A stretch of 64,000 bases of DNA from Tethya wilhelma (GCA_964030475.1 CAXIPT010000002.1:4625523-4689522); one strand, 5' to 3'. Counted from the first letter of the stretch, positions 23,601 through 38,600 are shown. Notes: generated by a model not told the origin, from the letters alone. Numbers and translations: made by a program.

Positions 23601-26600
23601 TTCATGGGTGTGTGAGGTCCATATGCAATGATTGACTGTCAACAACAACATGCATCATTGTGATCCTCATGTCTGGCTCCACAAACATGGAAATTAAGCC
23701 AATTTTGATCAGCCTGAGAATAAAAATGGTATATGCACATGCTCTGCACTTGTTCAATGTGGTGTATACATGCAGGGCATAAACGACATCATAGTAATAA
23801 TTATTACTCCATGCCATCAGCATTAATTCACACAAAGTTCAGCACTAACTGTACACACGTGTGTTCTAATCAGATTCTCCCTAAACTTTTAAGCATGCAT
23901 GCACTATATTAAGATGAACTAAAACAAGACACTAACACTATAACTCAATTCAATCCACTGCAGTCAATTAAGCTTTACAATGTCATATAGTAAACACGCT
24001 TAAAATAACTAACATTTACACAACCATCTGGAGCAGTATTACTGCAAGAGTGATAGCACTGGCCACTGCAACACTTGAAGCTTTAACAATGGTGGCAGCA
24101 TCATTGAGCAACTCTTCACAGAACCCAGGGGAGTTGAGATTGCATCTTGACCAAAACTCGTAACTCAGAAAGTTAGGGGGACTACTGTCATTGTAGCGAT
24201 CCATGAAGCAGCAGCCTACAGTGTTGATGATGTTGTTAAGGGTTGCTATGCAGCTCGGGTCACATGTGCTAGTGTCGCTACAGCTCGACTGAGCTTCTGT
24301 CAAGTTCTGCTCAGTGGGCAGAAGGCTGCAGTATGTGCCGAAACGATTGGCATTGCACTGCATAGTACCAGAATTGAAAGCACCATTGTTATAGGTTTCA
24401 CATCGAAATTCACTGTCGGCTTCTGATAGCATCTGTCTTAGGTCTTCTACATATTTTCTTCTACAAAGTATAGGTACAAAACGTTCGTTCAAGTTTTGGC
24501 TGGTGCAGGTGGGGTCTATAGAGGTTGGCTTCAGCTCAAATGTTGCTTTAGGACAGAAATACTGACTGTTAAATATAGTAAATGTTTCAACTTCGCAGGC
24601 AGACCACAGGGAGTAAGAGTACTCTAATGGAACGGGAAAACTAGTGTTATAGGCGTTTATGCAGCATCCAAAGTCATTGCGAGCATTAACAAGTAGGGAT
24701 CTGCACTCAGGACTACAAACAGTAGTACTGCAAGTACTTGTAACATTGTCTTTAAATGTAGTGTCGTCTAAAGTAAAACAGAGAGATCCCATGGAGTTGA
24801 CACTGCATGTATTTTGTATACCAGATGCAAGTGGAACCACTGGTGAACAACGTTGATACAACTTTGCATATTCTTGATATGCACCGCTTGTACAGAGACT
24901 GTTAGTATATAATGGTCCACACACCTGGTCCCGAATGGCTAGACTTTGTCTCTTTTGCATCTTGTGAAGTTCCTTGGTATGAGTGTTCATGTCCCCAGAG
25001 AGAGGGCGGTGACCATGACTGTAGGACCTTGCATTACTCCAGCCAATGCACACAGCACTCACACACAGGAGAAGAGAAATAACCAGTAGCTTCATGCTTA
25101 ACATGTACTCTTGTTATTCAAGTGGTCGGCCAATTTTAGAAGACTATATAGCTGTCAGATAGCTACAACTGAAATAACATTCGTGACTTTTTCAATTTAT
25201 GGGTGTGGTAGTGTTTGCTATATATAGCTAAATAATATGAATATTGGATTTAATAGTTGATAAGAATTATAGTAGGTACATGATACATGACCTTTAGCTA
25301 TATATGAATATCTATGATCACACACACACACACACACACACAGGCACAACTTTGCCTGCATACTTATAGTCTAGCTTGTATGCTTGAATTACGTATACTT
25401 GTATCATCTTCATCAAGGTTTCCCCCTGACCTCCCTGAACCTGATGGACTACTGCCACATCACTGACGCTGGTATCTCCCACCTCCCCTTGCTGCAGTCC
25501 TCTCTAGTCTCCCTCAGTCTCAGTCGGACCAAACTCACCGATCATGGCATGGTCTTCCTTGAAGGTCAATATCTCTCATACTGCCATGTTATACTCTCAA
25601 TAATGACTAGTGGTCGTACCAAACACTACTACAATTGTAATAGTCTTACCATTAATCTCATAGTGGTCTCTCCAAACAGTGCCATTAATCATAGTGGTTT
25701 AGTTGTAGTGGTCCCTTCAAACAGTACCAATAATGATAGTGGTTGCACCAAACAGTACCAATAATTGTATTGGTCCCTCCAAACTTTACCATTAATCATA
25801 GTGGTCACTTTAAATTGTACCATTAATAGTAATGGTCAGTACATCCAAAAAATACCATTAATCATAGAGGTTGTTCCAATCAGTACCATAGGTCACAGTA
25901 GGGACATTCCATGTCATTTCAACACAAAATTTACATGACCCCCTCGGATTTTGTTGAAATCTGGTATGTAGGTATAGCACACCAAGTTATGTATCCAGAC
26001 CAGTTTTCAGTTCTCTATGTTGTATGGCTTCCAATATACTAGCACTGGAAATATTTAAAAATTTAGCCACCTATCGTTATTAAACTAAACGTAACTTTTG
26101 TTTTTCTTCATCTTACGAGGTCTAACCAGTCCCATTTTGTTTGTCTTTAAATGTACTTTCATATGATATGTGGAAAGTGAAGCTTAATTTAATTAAGGGT
26201 TAAAGGTGAGCGACTAAACAATTGACGACTTGCGCTTTACGAAAACGGATTCTTAAAATTTTAAAAATTTTCAATCTGTATATCGCTTAGATCTTCAAGT
26301 TTAAACAGTAAGAATTTGGTTTTGGGACGCCAATGGGTTTAGGAGTTATAGTTGATTTAGTAGTACACTGTAAAATGTTAATTTTATTATAATGATTATT
26401 GTACAATAATTATTTGCATTATATGTAATTTAGATACATATATTTTAACTACATTAATTAAAATCAGCTATGTAAATTCAGTTTCTGGTGTGTATTCAAA
26501 TAAAAGCCGTTGTAGATTTACTTTCCTTTTAAGGATACTTGAAGGACCCTGAGAATCGCGGAAGGTATAGGATAGCTTGATCCATGACCTCACTGTTTTC

Positions 26601-29600
26601 TTGACCAACTACAAGAACACACGCCAACCACCAATATCTGAAGTCTTAAACCCTGACTGATGTAAATGGGAATTCCAAGTTATTTGTAGATTGATAGTTT
26701 ACTTTGTGTTTGGAATCAATTAAAATGTATTAAATTTTAATAACTAATTTAAAATAAACTGGAATTCCGATATTAATTTTCTGGACATCACTATTTGCGC
26801 ATAATATACATTTATTATTTGTATAGCTATTACCTGTTATCTCAAATGACAAGGCCTGATATACAAACAAAATCCCTAGTTGTTATTACATATTTATATA
26901 TATATAGTACTATATAATTATGTGTGGTACAGATATAATGTTACTTAGTGTAAATGCATGAACAAGCCACAATCTCATTAGAGTTTAGGATTACTAACAG
27001 TCTAACTCCACCAATTCTAACAGTTGTGAACTATATAGCTTCATAATCATTACTTTAGGTGTTTGGGAATATATTTTGACTCATCACAACTATATCCTCA
27101 GCTAGGATAGATCATGTCTGAATCTCCAAGATGGCGTAATGTTTGTTGTAATCCCTTTAACAAACCCAATCACTATGTAAGGAACAAAAGGCAACTAAGG
27201 AGTGTCAGTAAATGGATGTGTGAAAAGGGCTCAATTCTATATGGAGATAAGATATGTGATGACTGTAGAAAGAGACTGGCAAAGGAAATCCCAGCTAGGA
27301 AAGTTTCTGCTCCTCTGCCACTGTCTGCAGATTGGGACTCACCAACTCATGTTCCTGTTTGCCTTCTTGACTCACCTAACCTTGTTCCTGACTCACCTAA
27401 CCCTGTTCCTGACGCACCTAACCCTGTTCATGACTCACCTGCAATTGATGATGTACTGCAGTTACAGGAGGATACAAGCACATCACTGGGGATGGTGAAT
27501 CAGTGCCTAGATATGCTTGGGCAAACACCATTGCTGAAGAGCAATCTGCGCAGTAAGCAATATTCAAAACGAAAGATTGAGAAGGTTACTACAGCAATGC
27601 AAAAGTTGATTGTAAGTGATCCACAGTCCTCCACAATGAATAGCGATGGTGAAATAGTTCAACAACTGAAACAAAAATTTGTTTCTTCCACTAGAAGTGA
27701 GCAGATTCAAATTTTGACAGTACTACCTAAAAGCTGGACTGTCAGGAAAATTCAGGCTGAGTTTGGGGCAACGAACTACATGGTTCGCAAAGCAAAGCAG
27801 CTAGTTCAGGAAAAGGGGATTTTGGCAACACCAAATCCTAAGCCAGGTCATGCTCTTCCACAGACGACAATAGATCTCATTATCAGCTTCTATGAGAGTG
27901 ATGAAACCAGTAGAATGATGCCAGGAAAAAAGGATTTCATATCATTAAGGAGGGAAGAAGGAAGAGTACATGTTCAAAAAAGGTTGGTGCTTTGCAATTT
28001 AAAGGAGATGTATCGACTCTTCAAAGACCGCTATCCTCATGTAGCAGTGGGATTCTCCAAGTTTGCAGACCTTCGGCCCACACATTGTATTCTGGCTGGT
28101 GCTAGTGGTACGCACAGTGTTTGTGTTTGCACGATTCATCAAAACGTCAAGTTAATGATTGTTGGAGCAAAACTACCTGAGTTAGCAACACAAAGTAATT
28201 CAACTCTTACTACGTACCATCACTGCATAGCACAGGCACTTTGCAATCCTCCGTTACCACAATGTTACTTAGGTGAATGCAGTGCATGCCCAGGTGTGGA
28301 TAATATTAAAACATCTCTAACGGCTATACTAGATGACCACATGATTGACAGCATTACCTACAAACAGTGGACAAGTACAGATCGGTCAATGCTGGAAACT
28401 GTTTGCAGTACATCTGATGACTTCGTGGAAACATTCTGTGTTAAGCTAAAAGCACTGGTTTCACACTCATTCATTGCCTCTCAACAAGCCTCTTTCTACA
28501 GCAAATGTAGGTCTAACTTGCAGTTAGGTGAAATTCTAGTAGCTGCCGACTTCTCAGAAAATTATTCTTTTGTTTTACAAGATGCAGTGCAGGGCTTTCA
28601 CTGGAACAATGCGCAAGCAACTGTGCATCCCTTTGTTGTGTACTATAAATATGCGGGTGAAGAATGTCATCTGAGCTATGTTGTAATATCTGATTGCTTA
28701 AAGCACGACACCATAGCTGTATACCTCTTCCAAAGGTGTTTAATTACCTTCTTGAAACAAGTTCTTCCTTTTTCTCTCCACAAAATCATCTATTTCACTG
28801 ATGGGGCAGCTTCCCAATACAAAAATCGGAAGAATTTCTTAAACTTGTGTCATCACGAAGCAGACTTTGGTGTGAAGGCTGACTGGCACTTTTCCGCAAC
28901 TTACCATGGAAAAGGTGCCTGTGATGGTGTTGGAGGCACTGTAAAACGGCTAGCAGCAAGAGCCAGCCTCCAGAAACCATACGAAGGGCAAATTATGTCT
29001 CCATTACAATTGTTTGAGTGGGCTACAATGAATATCCCAGGAATTGTGTTCAAGTATTGTAGCACAGCTCGAGATTTCTGAGATTTCAGGGTTTGTGACT
29101 TCAGTGTATGACAGATATTGGTGGTTGGCATGTGTTCTTGAAGTTGATCAAGAAAACAGTGAGGTCAAGCTATCCTACCTTCATCCTCATGGTCCTTCAA
29201 GATGTTTTAAGTATCCTTCTGTTCCAGACATCTTGACTATACCTATTTCTGACATTCTGACAAAGGTTTCTCCTAGAGCTGCATCTCGTTCTACCTACAC
29301 CTTAACACAAAAGGAAAGTAAATCTGGAACAGCTAAACTGAATAAACACTAGAGATTGGTTTTACATAGCTGATTTTAATTAATGTATAGTTAAAATAAT
29401 ATGTATCTATATTTCATATAATGCAAATAATTATTGTACAGTAATCATTATAATAAAATTAACATTTTACAGTGTACTACTAAATCAACTATAACTCTTA
29501 AACCCATTGGCGTCCCAAAACCAAATTCTTACTGTTTAAACATGAAGATCTAAGCGATATACAGATTGAAAATTTTTAAAACTTTAAGAATCCGTTTTCG

Positions 29601-32600
29601 TAAAGCGCAAAGGTCAATTGTTTAGTCGCTCACCTTTAACCCTTAATTAAATTAAGCTTCACTTTCCATATATCATATGAAAGTACATTTAGAGACGAAC
29701 AAAATGGGACTGGTTAGACCTTGTAAGATGAAGAAAAACAAAAGTTACGTTTAGTTAAATAACGATAGGTGGCTAAATTTTTAAATATTTCCAGTGCTAG
29801 TATATTGGAAGCCATACAACATAGAGAACTGAAAACTGGTCTGGATATATAACTTGGTGTGCTATACCTACATACCAGATTTCAACAAAATCCGAGGGGG
29901 TCATGTAAATTTTGTGTTGAAATGACATGGAATGTCCCTCATTGGTTTCTATCTCATCAACTTCATCAGATAGTTCAACTTCAAGCATTCGTGTCTCCTC
30001 AGACTCAGCATCAACACCTCTTGAAAGTTCATTGAACACTACAACACGACTAAAAATAATACTGGAACTCTCCTTGTCATACAGACGATAGCCTTTTCGT
30101 TGAGCTCCATATCCCAAGAAAATGCACTTCTTTGCCTTGGGATCCAGCTTCTTTCGGTTGTCTTTTGAGATATGAGAAAGCAGAACATCCAAACACCCGT
30201 AAGTGTCTCACACCAGGTTTCTTCCCGTTCCAGGCTTCGAACGGTGTCTTGCCATCAAGAGCCTTTGTAGGACTCCTATTGATAAGATACCGTATAGCGG
30301 GAAATTTTCGTTGGTGCAAAATTTCGTATAAACACGCCAGAAGAAATTTTCGTAGTTTTAAATTTCGTATACGCGGCGCACGCTCGTATAAAGTAAATGC
30401 GGAAGTTAAATTTTCGCAGTTTTAATTTTCGTATATTCGAACCGCATACGAAATACACGAAAATTTCCCGCTATACGGTATGTAGCAGTAGAGAGGGCTT
30501 CCGCCCAGAACTCATGAGGCAATTTAGAATCAGCAAGCATTGACCTAACAGTCTCTACAAGTGTTCGGTTCATACGTTCACATACACCATTTTGTTGTGG
30601 AGTTTTCAGAATGGTGTACTCGTGCTTGATTCCTTCGTCCTTGAGATATGATTCAAATTCATTTGAGGTGAACTCCCCTCCATTATCGGTCCGCAGTATC
30701 TTCACCTTGTGACCAGAGAGCTTTTCAACCAGGCACTTCCACTCTGTAAATGTTTGGAACACCTCATGCTTGTGTTTCAACACATAAATCCACACGTAGT
30801 GTGTCACGTCATCGATGAAGGTTACAAAGTACTCTGCATTGGCAAGAGATGGTGAGTTGATCTTTCCACACACATCGCTGTGGATCAGTCCTAGAGGCTC
30901 ACTAGCTCGTTCTCGACCAGTCTTGTCAAACGGCTTGCGGTGAATCTTTCCAGACACACGATTCACAAAACTCAATCTCCTTAGACACATCATAGTCGAA
31001 TCCATGTACTAGCTCACAAGTAGCGAATTGATGCAGTCCTCGTTCACCGAAGTGTCCGAATCTACGATGCCACAGACTTTCTTTGGTCTTCTGATTGCTG
31101 GTTGTGTAGACTTCACTAACCAAGGATTCACAATTGAGATAGTAGAGACTTCCTATCTTGGATGCAACAGCAATCAGTTCACCTTCTTCATCCCAAATCT
31201 GTCTCCCTGCATCTCATCAAAAACGACTTCTTTTCCCTGTTCTTTCACCTTTGATACACTCAATAAATTATATGCCAGACCAGGCACATACAGAACATCA
31301 CTGAGACTCCGAATCACAGACTTTCCACCAGGTAGTTTCAGTTTCAGTTCAACTATACCAGTCCCTATAGCTTCAACAGTTCGACCATCACCTAGAGTGA
31401 CTTCTTGAGACTTTGACAGGGCTTGAAACTCTACAAACAGCTCCTTAGCATTGCTAATGTGACAAGTAGCACCTGAGTCTATCACCCATTGCTGTGTAGA
31501 CTCACCAGCATGGAGAACATGTCGGGTAACTAGACCGACCTTCTTGGATTTGAACCTTTTCTCTGCTTCATCAGATTTGCCACGTTCAGGGCAGTTTCTC
31601 TGAATGTGTCCAAACCTCCTACATTGATAACACCGTGGTCCTGAACCTTTGAACGTTTCTTTGGCAGGCATCACCACTTCTTCTTTGTGAATACTCGATT
31701 TCTCCTTTTGTTTCTTTTCAGTGTACAGTAGTCTCTCTATGACTACTTCCATCTTCGGAACCTCCTCACTCGCCTCTAGTGCAGTGACAATTCCGCTAAA
31801 TGAGTCGGGCAGGCTTGCTAGCAAATATACAACACGATCTTCATCATTAATCACATCCCCAACAACTGCAAGTTCATTGAAGAGTTCAGTCATCGTTTTG
31901 ATATGTTTTTGAACCGATCCTCCATCTCTCAACTGAAGTGAATGCAACTTACGCCGTAGGGCCAGCTTGTTCGCCCATGACTTTTTCCGGAATTGGTTTT
32001 GTAGCTTCTTCCAGACTTCCACAGGGTCAGTGGGCTCATCACCAATCAAGTAGTAGAGAGAGGTATCAATTGACAACACTATTGTAGAGAGAGCACGATC
32101 CTTTCTAGTTAGGAACTTTGCTTGGCAATCAGCCGATGCTCCTTCTGCTGGCGCTGCCTCTGTTCCGTTGACTATTCCCCAAAGGCCTTCTCGAACTAAG
32201 GCCATACGACATTGTAGCTTCCAAGTAGTCTAGTCCTAGACCCCTCCTCCTTCGCCAGCGAAAAAAAGGGGTCTAGAAAAACTGGTGCACTTCCGGTGAA
32301 ATTCTGGAATGTAGCTGCGTCATGATTCACGTGCAGCCTGACCTCAAAAATTTATCATGGATCTTTCTGCATTTTCGCGAGCAAGTTTCAACACAGATCA
32401 ATCGTTTTTTTTGTGTCCAAGCAGGAGACTTTACAGTGAACATTAAGCCCTGAGAAAAGAATAGTCGGTAAATAATCTTCACCGAATAGATCGAGTGCTT
32501 CAAGTCAAAAGTCACGCTAACCCTACCCACTGCAATTTACGTAGCTCATGCCTTTGTAATAACTAAATTCTTATCTGTTCCATTTAGAGATGAAAGCACT

Positions 32601-35600
32601 AGCTTCAGCGATGTCAATGGTATGTTGTTTCGAGTTTCAACAGGTTTCAAAACTTTTGTACACACACGTAAAAATTGTACAGACTGGTCAGTTTACAAGT
32701 AACAATTTTTCGCGACTTCCACAATCAACGTTCAGTCATGTGACATAATTGTCACATGACTTCATGTAAGCAATCTGATTGGCTCTGGCCATTTTTGAGC
32801 AGAGAACGCCGGAAGTGCGCCAGTTTTTCTAGACCCCTTTTTTTCGCTGGCGAAGGAGGAGGGGTCTAGGACTAGACTAGCTTCCAAGTAGGGTAGTTAG
32901 ACCCGTTTAGTGAAGCTATGGCGACTGTCTTCACATCCGTACCCGTAGCCATCCTGGGCCCATAACCTGTTGGAGGAGTTAGCTAGGAATAGCGTAGCGA
33001 CGAGTACACTGTATAACAGTTCAATAGCACAACGTATAACAGTATATAGACCACGATCGAGACAAGAATCAGCTACAAGTACACAATTATATAGTCTGAC
33101 GTAACAGTTAGTTCTAGAAGTTTCTAAAGACTACACGTGTTCTTGTGGTAAGGATCGACAGTACTAGATAGTGGAGAGTGCATTACTTTCACAACTTCCC
33201 CCAGGCAATGTTTTCAACCAATGAGAATACAGGAATGTCAATTTTAGCTTAATNAGACGAACAAAATGGGACTGGTTAGACCTCGTAAGATGAAGAAAAA
33301 CAAAAGTTACGTTTAGTTAAATAACGATAGGTGGCTAAATTTTTAAATATTTCCAGTGCTAGTATATTGAAGCCATACAACATAGAGAACTGAAAACTGG
33401 TCTGGATACATAACTTGGTGTGCTATACCTACATACCAGATTTCAACAAAATCCGACGGGGTCATGTAAATTTTGTGTTAAAATGACATGGAATGTCCCA
33501 TGAGCAAGGTGAAACCGAAACAGTTGTTTCAGATGCTCCAACACAAGACCTGCTCAAAGGAAATCTACTCGAGAATCAAGACCACCCGACTATTATGGAG
33601 TACAAACGTACTTGCATACAACCGAGATTCAGAAGAAGCCTAGATCAGTTACAGAGGCTCTAAGTTGTACTGAGAAGGAGCAATGGAAATCTGCCATGCA
33701 AAGTGAGATAGACTCACTTCATCAAAATGAAGTTTGGAATCTTGTTGAATTGCCTCTGGATCGTACTGCTATCGGAAGCAAATGGGTCTTCAAGAAATAG
33801 ATCAATGCTGATGGATCACTTGAAAGGTACAAAGCCCGCTTAGTTGCCCAAAGGTTTTCTCAACGTCAAGGTCTGGATTATGACGAAACATTTAGTCCAG
33901 TCATCAGATTTGAGTCATTTCGAAGTCTTGTTGCCACTGCAGTTCAGAAAGGTCTGAAACTACATCAGCTCGACATCACTGCTGCCTTTCTGAATGGAAA
34001 ACTTGACGAAGAAATCTTTATGAAACAACCGGAAGGTTTTGTCGAGGAAGGTAAAGAAAATCTTGTCTGCAAATTGAATCAAAGCTTGTATGGACTCAAA
34101 GATGTTGGAACAGTACTCTTGATCGGCATCTTAGAAGCATGGGCTTCGTGCAATCGTCTCACGACCCATGTCTGTACATTGCAGCTGAAGGTGAAACATG
34201 CCTGATTGGAGTGTACGTTGATGATTTTGTGATTGCTAGTGCAACTTCAAGGAGAATTGAAGAGGTGAAGCAAGCTCTAGCAAAAGAATTTGATGTGAAG
34301 GATCTTGGTGTGCTCAACTATTTCTTGGGTGTTCAAATTATCCAAGATCAAGATTCTGTGTGGATTGGCCAACCTGGTTTTACCGAGAATGTTCTCAAGA
34401 AGCATAGCATGGAGAGTGCTAAATCCGTCAAAACACCAGTTGATGTGAATTCAAAGCTACTCGCAGCAACAGAAGAGAGTGAACTGATTGATCAAACATT
34501 GTATCAGTCAGTTGTTGGTAGCTTGCTCTACTTATCTACTAGAATACGTCCGGACATTGCGTTTGCTGTTAACAATGTCTCTCGTTCAAAGCGTATTTTA
34601 CAGTACCTCAGAGGAACAAGTAATTTTGGTCTTCTCTATTCTCAGGGAGATTCAGATGCCTTAGTTGGCTACTCAGATGCCGACTGGGCAGGTGATTGCA
34701 ATGACTACAAGTCCACCACTGGTTATGTTTACCTAATTGAAGGTACTGCTGTGAGCAAAAAACAAACCTGTGTTGCATTGTCCACTGCCGAGGGCGAGGC
34801 GGAATATATGGCCTTAGCGAGTACTGCTCAAGAAGCTGTGTGGTTAGGAGAACTAAATTCTGTTTTGAAGAACCAACCAGTACAGCCGATTACTGTGTTT
34901 GAGGATAACCAAGCTGCTATCAGTATGGCCAAGAACCCTCAATACCATGGGAGGTCTAAGCACATCAATATTAAGTTTCATGTTGTACGAGAACAAGTTG
35001 CTCAAGAGTCTATTCAACTCAGATACTGCCCGACAGAGAACATGTTAGCTGATCTCTTTACTAAGGGTATCGGAGCTGAAAAGTTTCAGAAACTGAGATT
35101 GATGTGTGGAATGGTCAATCTAGTGTCGAGTGAGAAGGAGTGTGAAAGTAATGCACTCTCCACTATCTAGTACCGTCGATCCTTACCACAAGAACAGAAA
35201 CTTCTAGAACTAACTGTTACGTCAGACTATATAATAGTGTACTTGTAGCTGATTCTTGTTAGTCTAACCTCGTGGTCTATATACTGTCAATACGTTGTGC
35301 TGTTAACTATTGAACTGTTATACAGTGTACTCGTCGCTACGCTATTCCTAGCTAACTCCGCCAACAGAAGTATATTATTGCAATAAAATTCTTTTGCCCT
35401 CTGGGACGTAATTTTATGGCTCATAAATACTGGCTGTAGGCTAGGAAACAAGGAAATATACTAAGTTATGTACAGAGGTAGCAGGCAATAACTTCTCATA
35501 ATTATTGCCCTGCTGTTATTGCCCGCTTGCAGACTAATTGAACCATCTAGTAGCTGGTTCCTTCCGAAGTTTCCCTTAGGATAGCTGGAGCCCGGTGCAG

Positions 35601-38600
35601 TTTTATGAAGAAATTTGTTCGCGCTATGCTCAGCCAATCACGCTGTACAAAAATCAACTTTACGCGCGAATTTTAACCAATCACAGATAATTAGTTGCGA
35701 CGGTATAAAAGAAAGCTGTATAGAAACCACTGCCAGTTTTTTTGTGAATGCTTGGAGAGGTAAATGGTACGCTAGTCAAGTTAGTTCATTGACACAGAGA
35801 AAGCCTTTAGTACTAGCAAGTCAGCTACTAAACGAACAGCAAAACCCCACCCATGCTACATCCGGTAAACATAACACCCCTTGTTGATAAGTATATAATA
35901 AATCTATTATTACATTCCTTTGGTCGGGCAATATTGCTAAAATATTGGTTTGAGACTGGAGTATTGGTCCCGACCGAAGGGAGGGCCAATGCAAAAGTCA
36001 AAGAACCAATTTTTTATTGCCCATATTGCCCTCCCAGTCATGCAATAATATATATTTATTTACTTTGTAACCTGGACTGAGTCTGTGCAGTATTAGCCTC
36101 GTCCCCAGGCCCCGAAGAAAGGGCCTGGTACACACTGTTTGCGCATGCGCGTAATTAAAGATTCGAAATACACGTGTTTTCCGATAATTGCGTCATTTTA
36201 CGTAATTGTAAGAGAGTGGGTGTTGATCTTGACGTAGTGCGTCAGCTCAACCATAATTATAGCTACAAATGCATGAGCTTTGTAGCGCAACAGCACAACG
36301 CAGAGTCAACTATGACCAGCTATACTTGCAGGCTATGCTTAGGTTCACTTAGTACTAAAAATGCAGTTGGAATTTTTAATGCCTCTGCATTGAAGCAGCA
36401 ACTGTCTTCCAGAATTAGTGATCTCCTTGATGTACAAGTAGTAGCACAAGATGGTATCTCTCAGTATATTTGCATGAAGTGCAAACGTAGACTGGAGACA
36501 TTGGGAAGAGCTGCTGAAGATTTAGAAGATTTTCGTACTATTGCAAGTAGCAGTTTTGAAGCATTGATTACAAAGAGAAGGGGGCCATTGAAACGAACCA
36601 AAGAGACAAGTGGAAACATTGCTATATCTCCAGACACAATGAAATCTAGACCTTGTTCTAAGAGACGATTATCAAGAAAGCAGTTGGATTTTGGAGATAT
36701 TGATGGTACGTAACAAAAATATTAAATAAAGATAATGTTCTGTTACTATTAACAGATGTATCTCCGTGGTTGTTGGTATAATAGATACATGTACGCCAGG
36801 AACATCAACTTAACCTGTTCTGAGATATCACTTTCAGTCACATCACTTGTTAATGTAACATCTGATTTTAGTCACCCTCTCTTGACAGTAGCTGAGCCTT
36901 TGCCTCTACAGGAGTGCACAAATGGTGAGTTGCAGGAACATGATAATTGGTACCTGTTAATTATTTACACTTATAATTTTACAGCTATTAGTACAACCCA
37001 AGACCTACCCTCCAAGACCACAACTGACACCCATAAAGAGACCATTGAAGTAATAATTGTTGGTGTGTGTGTGTGGTATACAACTTCAATCCAATCTCTG
37101 ACTCACTCCATAGATAAATGTTTTGAAGTCTCATAAAAGTTCAAAATGTGTTCTCTCTCCTTCACTTGCCGCGATTGGAAAGTCTTTGTATGTGGTGGTC
37201 ACATGCCATCTGTTGTTGAAGCAATTGTGGAGAATAACACACTGGAGGATATGATATTTAATTATTTTCTGGAGAAAATCTCATCACAATGTGATTCGAT
37301 GTGTCACAGAAAGGAAGAAGTACGCTCACCATTTCGGCAGATTCCTGTTGACCAGATGGCTACATTTGAGTAGGAATCTCTCATGGATCATTTGTCTGAA
37401 AAGGCTCCACATCTTGTCAAGATTCTCACGAAAGTTGTATCTCACAGTGATCACCACAACAAAGAGAAAGTTTCCGCAGCACACTATCTTGGGATATGCA
37501 TGGCAGCATCAGTACTATTGAAAGAGAGAAACAGAGAAATGTGTGGCATACAGTCATTAATTTCAACATTTCTCTACAAGTCACATGTGGAAAAACAAGT
37601 ATGATTCTCAGACTATAGAACCATTAATTTGTAATTATAAGGTATTCAATGATTATTTCACTTACATGCAGGTGTATTCACGACTTAACCAACTAAATGT
37701 GAGTCTGAGTTACACTGCAACTCTAAAGCTAATGGATGAGATCGGGAAGCCACACACAGCTCCTTTACGACGATGGATTGCTGGCAATATACCCATCAAA
37801 ATCTGTGGTGACAGACCCAAGGCGTACGAGATGTAAGATCTGATCATCAAAGTTGTTTTCTCCATATGTTCAGCATTCTAGCATGTCATAGCCATACTCC
37901 AGCAAACCACTTAAGCCACACTGGATGTGTAGCCGATCTGTCATCTCTCAGTCCTGAGTCCTTTTTGCCCACATCTGAAGATGTGGAGACAATTAGATTG
38001 AATCTAGTTAAAATTGTTAGCAGGATACTAACCACATACATCAAATCTCTCCGTCCATTCTCTGAGGCTGTTCCAAAGCACATTGAGCATCTATACTCAG
38101 ATCACATGGCTATGCAGTCTAAAGTTGTTGAAAGAATGAAAATAAACACAGTGATATTATTGATATCATGTGTCAAATGATTGAGTACCTAGGCCCAGAG
38201 TGTCCATGCGGTCGAAAAGTATTATCAGGTGGAGATTACCTAACATGTGAACGTGAGTTGAGTGCTATTATTATTATTATTATTGTGAAACAACACGCCA
38301 CCAGGAGGCACAAGTGGGGAGAAGGGGAACACACACACACACACATATATATATGCATAACTTACATAGATAAATAATCATATAACAAAACAAAGAAAAA
38401 CTGAAGAGAGAGAAGAAGACAATAGTCCTTTTCACGTAAAGCAAAAGAATTTCGCTGGCCCGTTAATGAAGCGTGACGTCACGGCTGGGGTACATTCATC
38501 CGCCATCTTGGGGTACTTTTGTATGGAAGTCAATGGGGAAATGTGCAAAATTGAGCGCTGCGTATTTCCGNTTGAAACACCCACGCGGATGACGCGATTT

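Larger units (their letters stand above)
29939..33193 (-). mobile_element. Ty1/copia retrotransposon, 5' half (LTR-gag-protease-integrase), disrupted
   Basis: Minus-strand order: LTR 33193-32968, primer site 32967-32954, gag from 32953, nucleocapsid knuckle CYQCRRFGHIQRNC, protease VIDSGATCHIS, integrase HxxH/CxxC and core (FIDDVTHYVWIY, TDNGGEFTS, QNGVCERMNRTL). The gag-protease frame runs 32205-31174; integrase pieces follow at 31123-30406 and 30319-29939. Two foreign elements interrupt it: a MULE-type MITE in gag (32229-32876) and a TA-flanked MITE in integrase (30290-30478). It also has frame breaks near 31170 and 30960. It ends where the Sola-like element begins. A dead copy. Confidence 0.8.
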
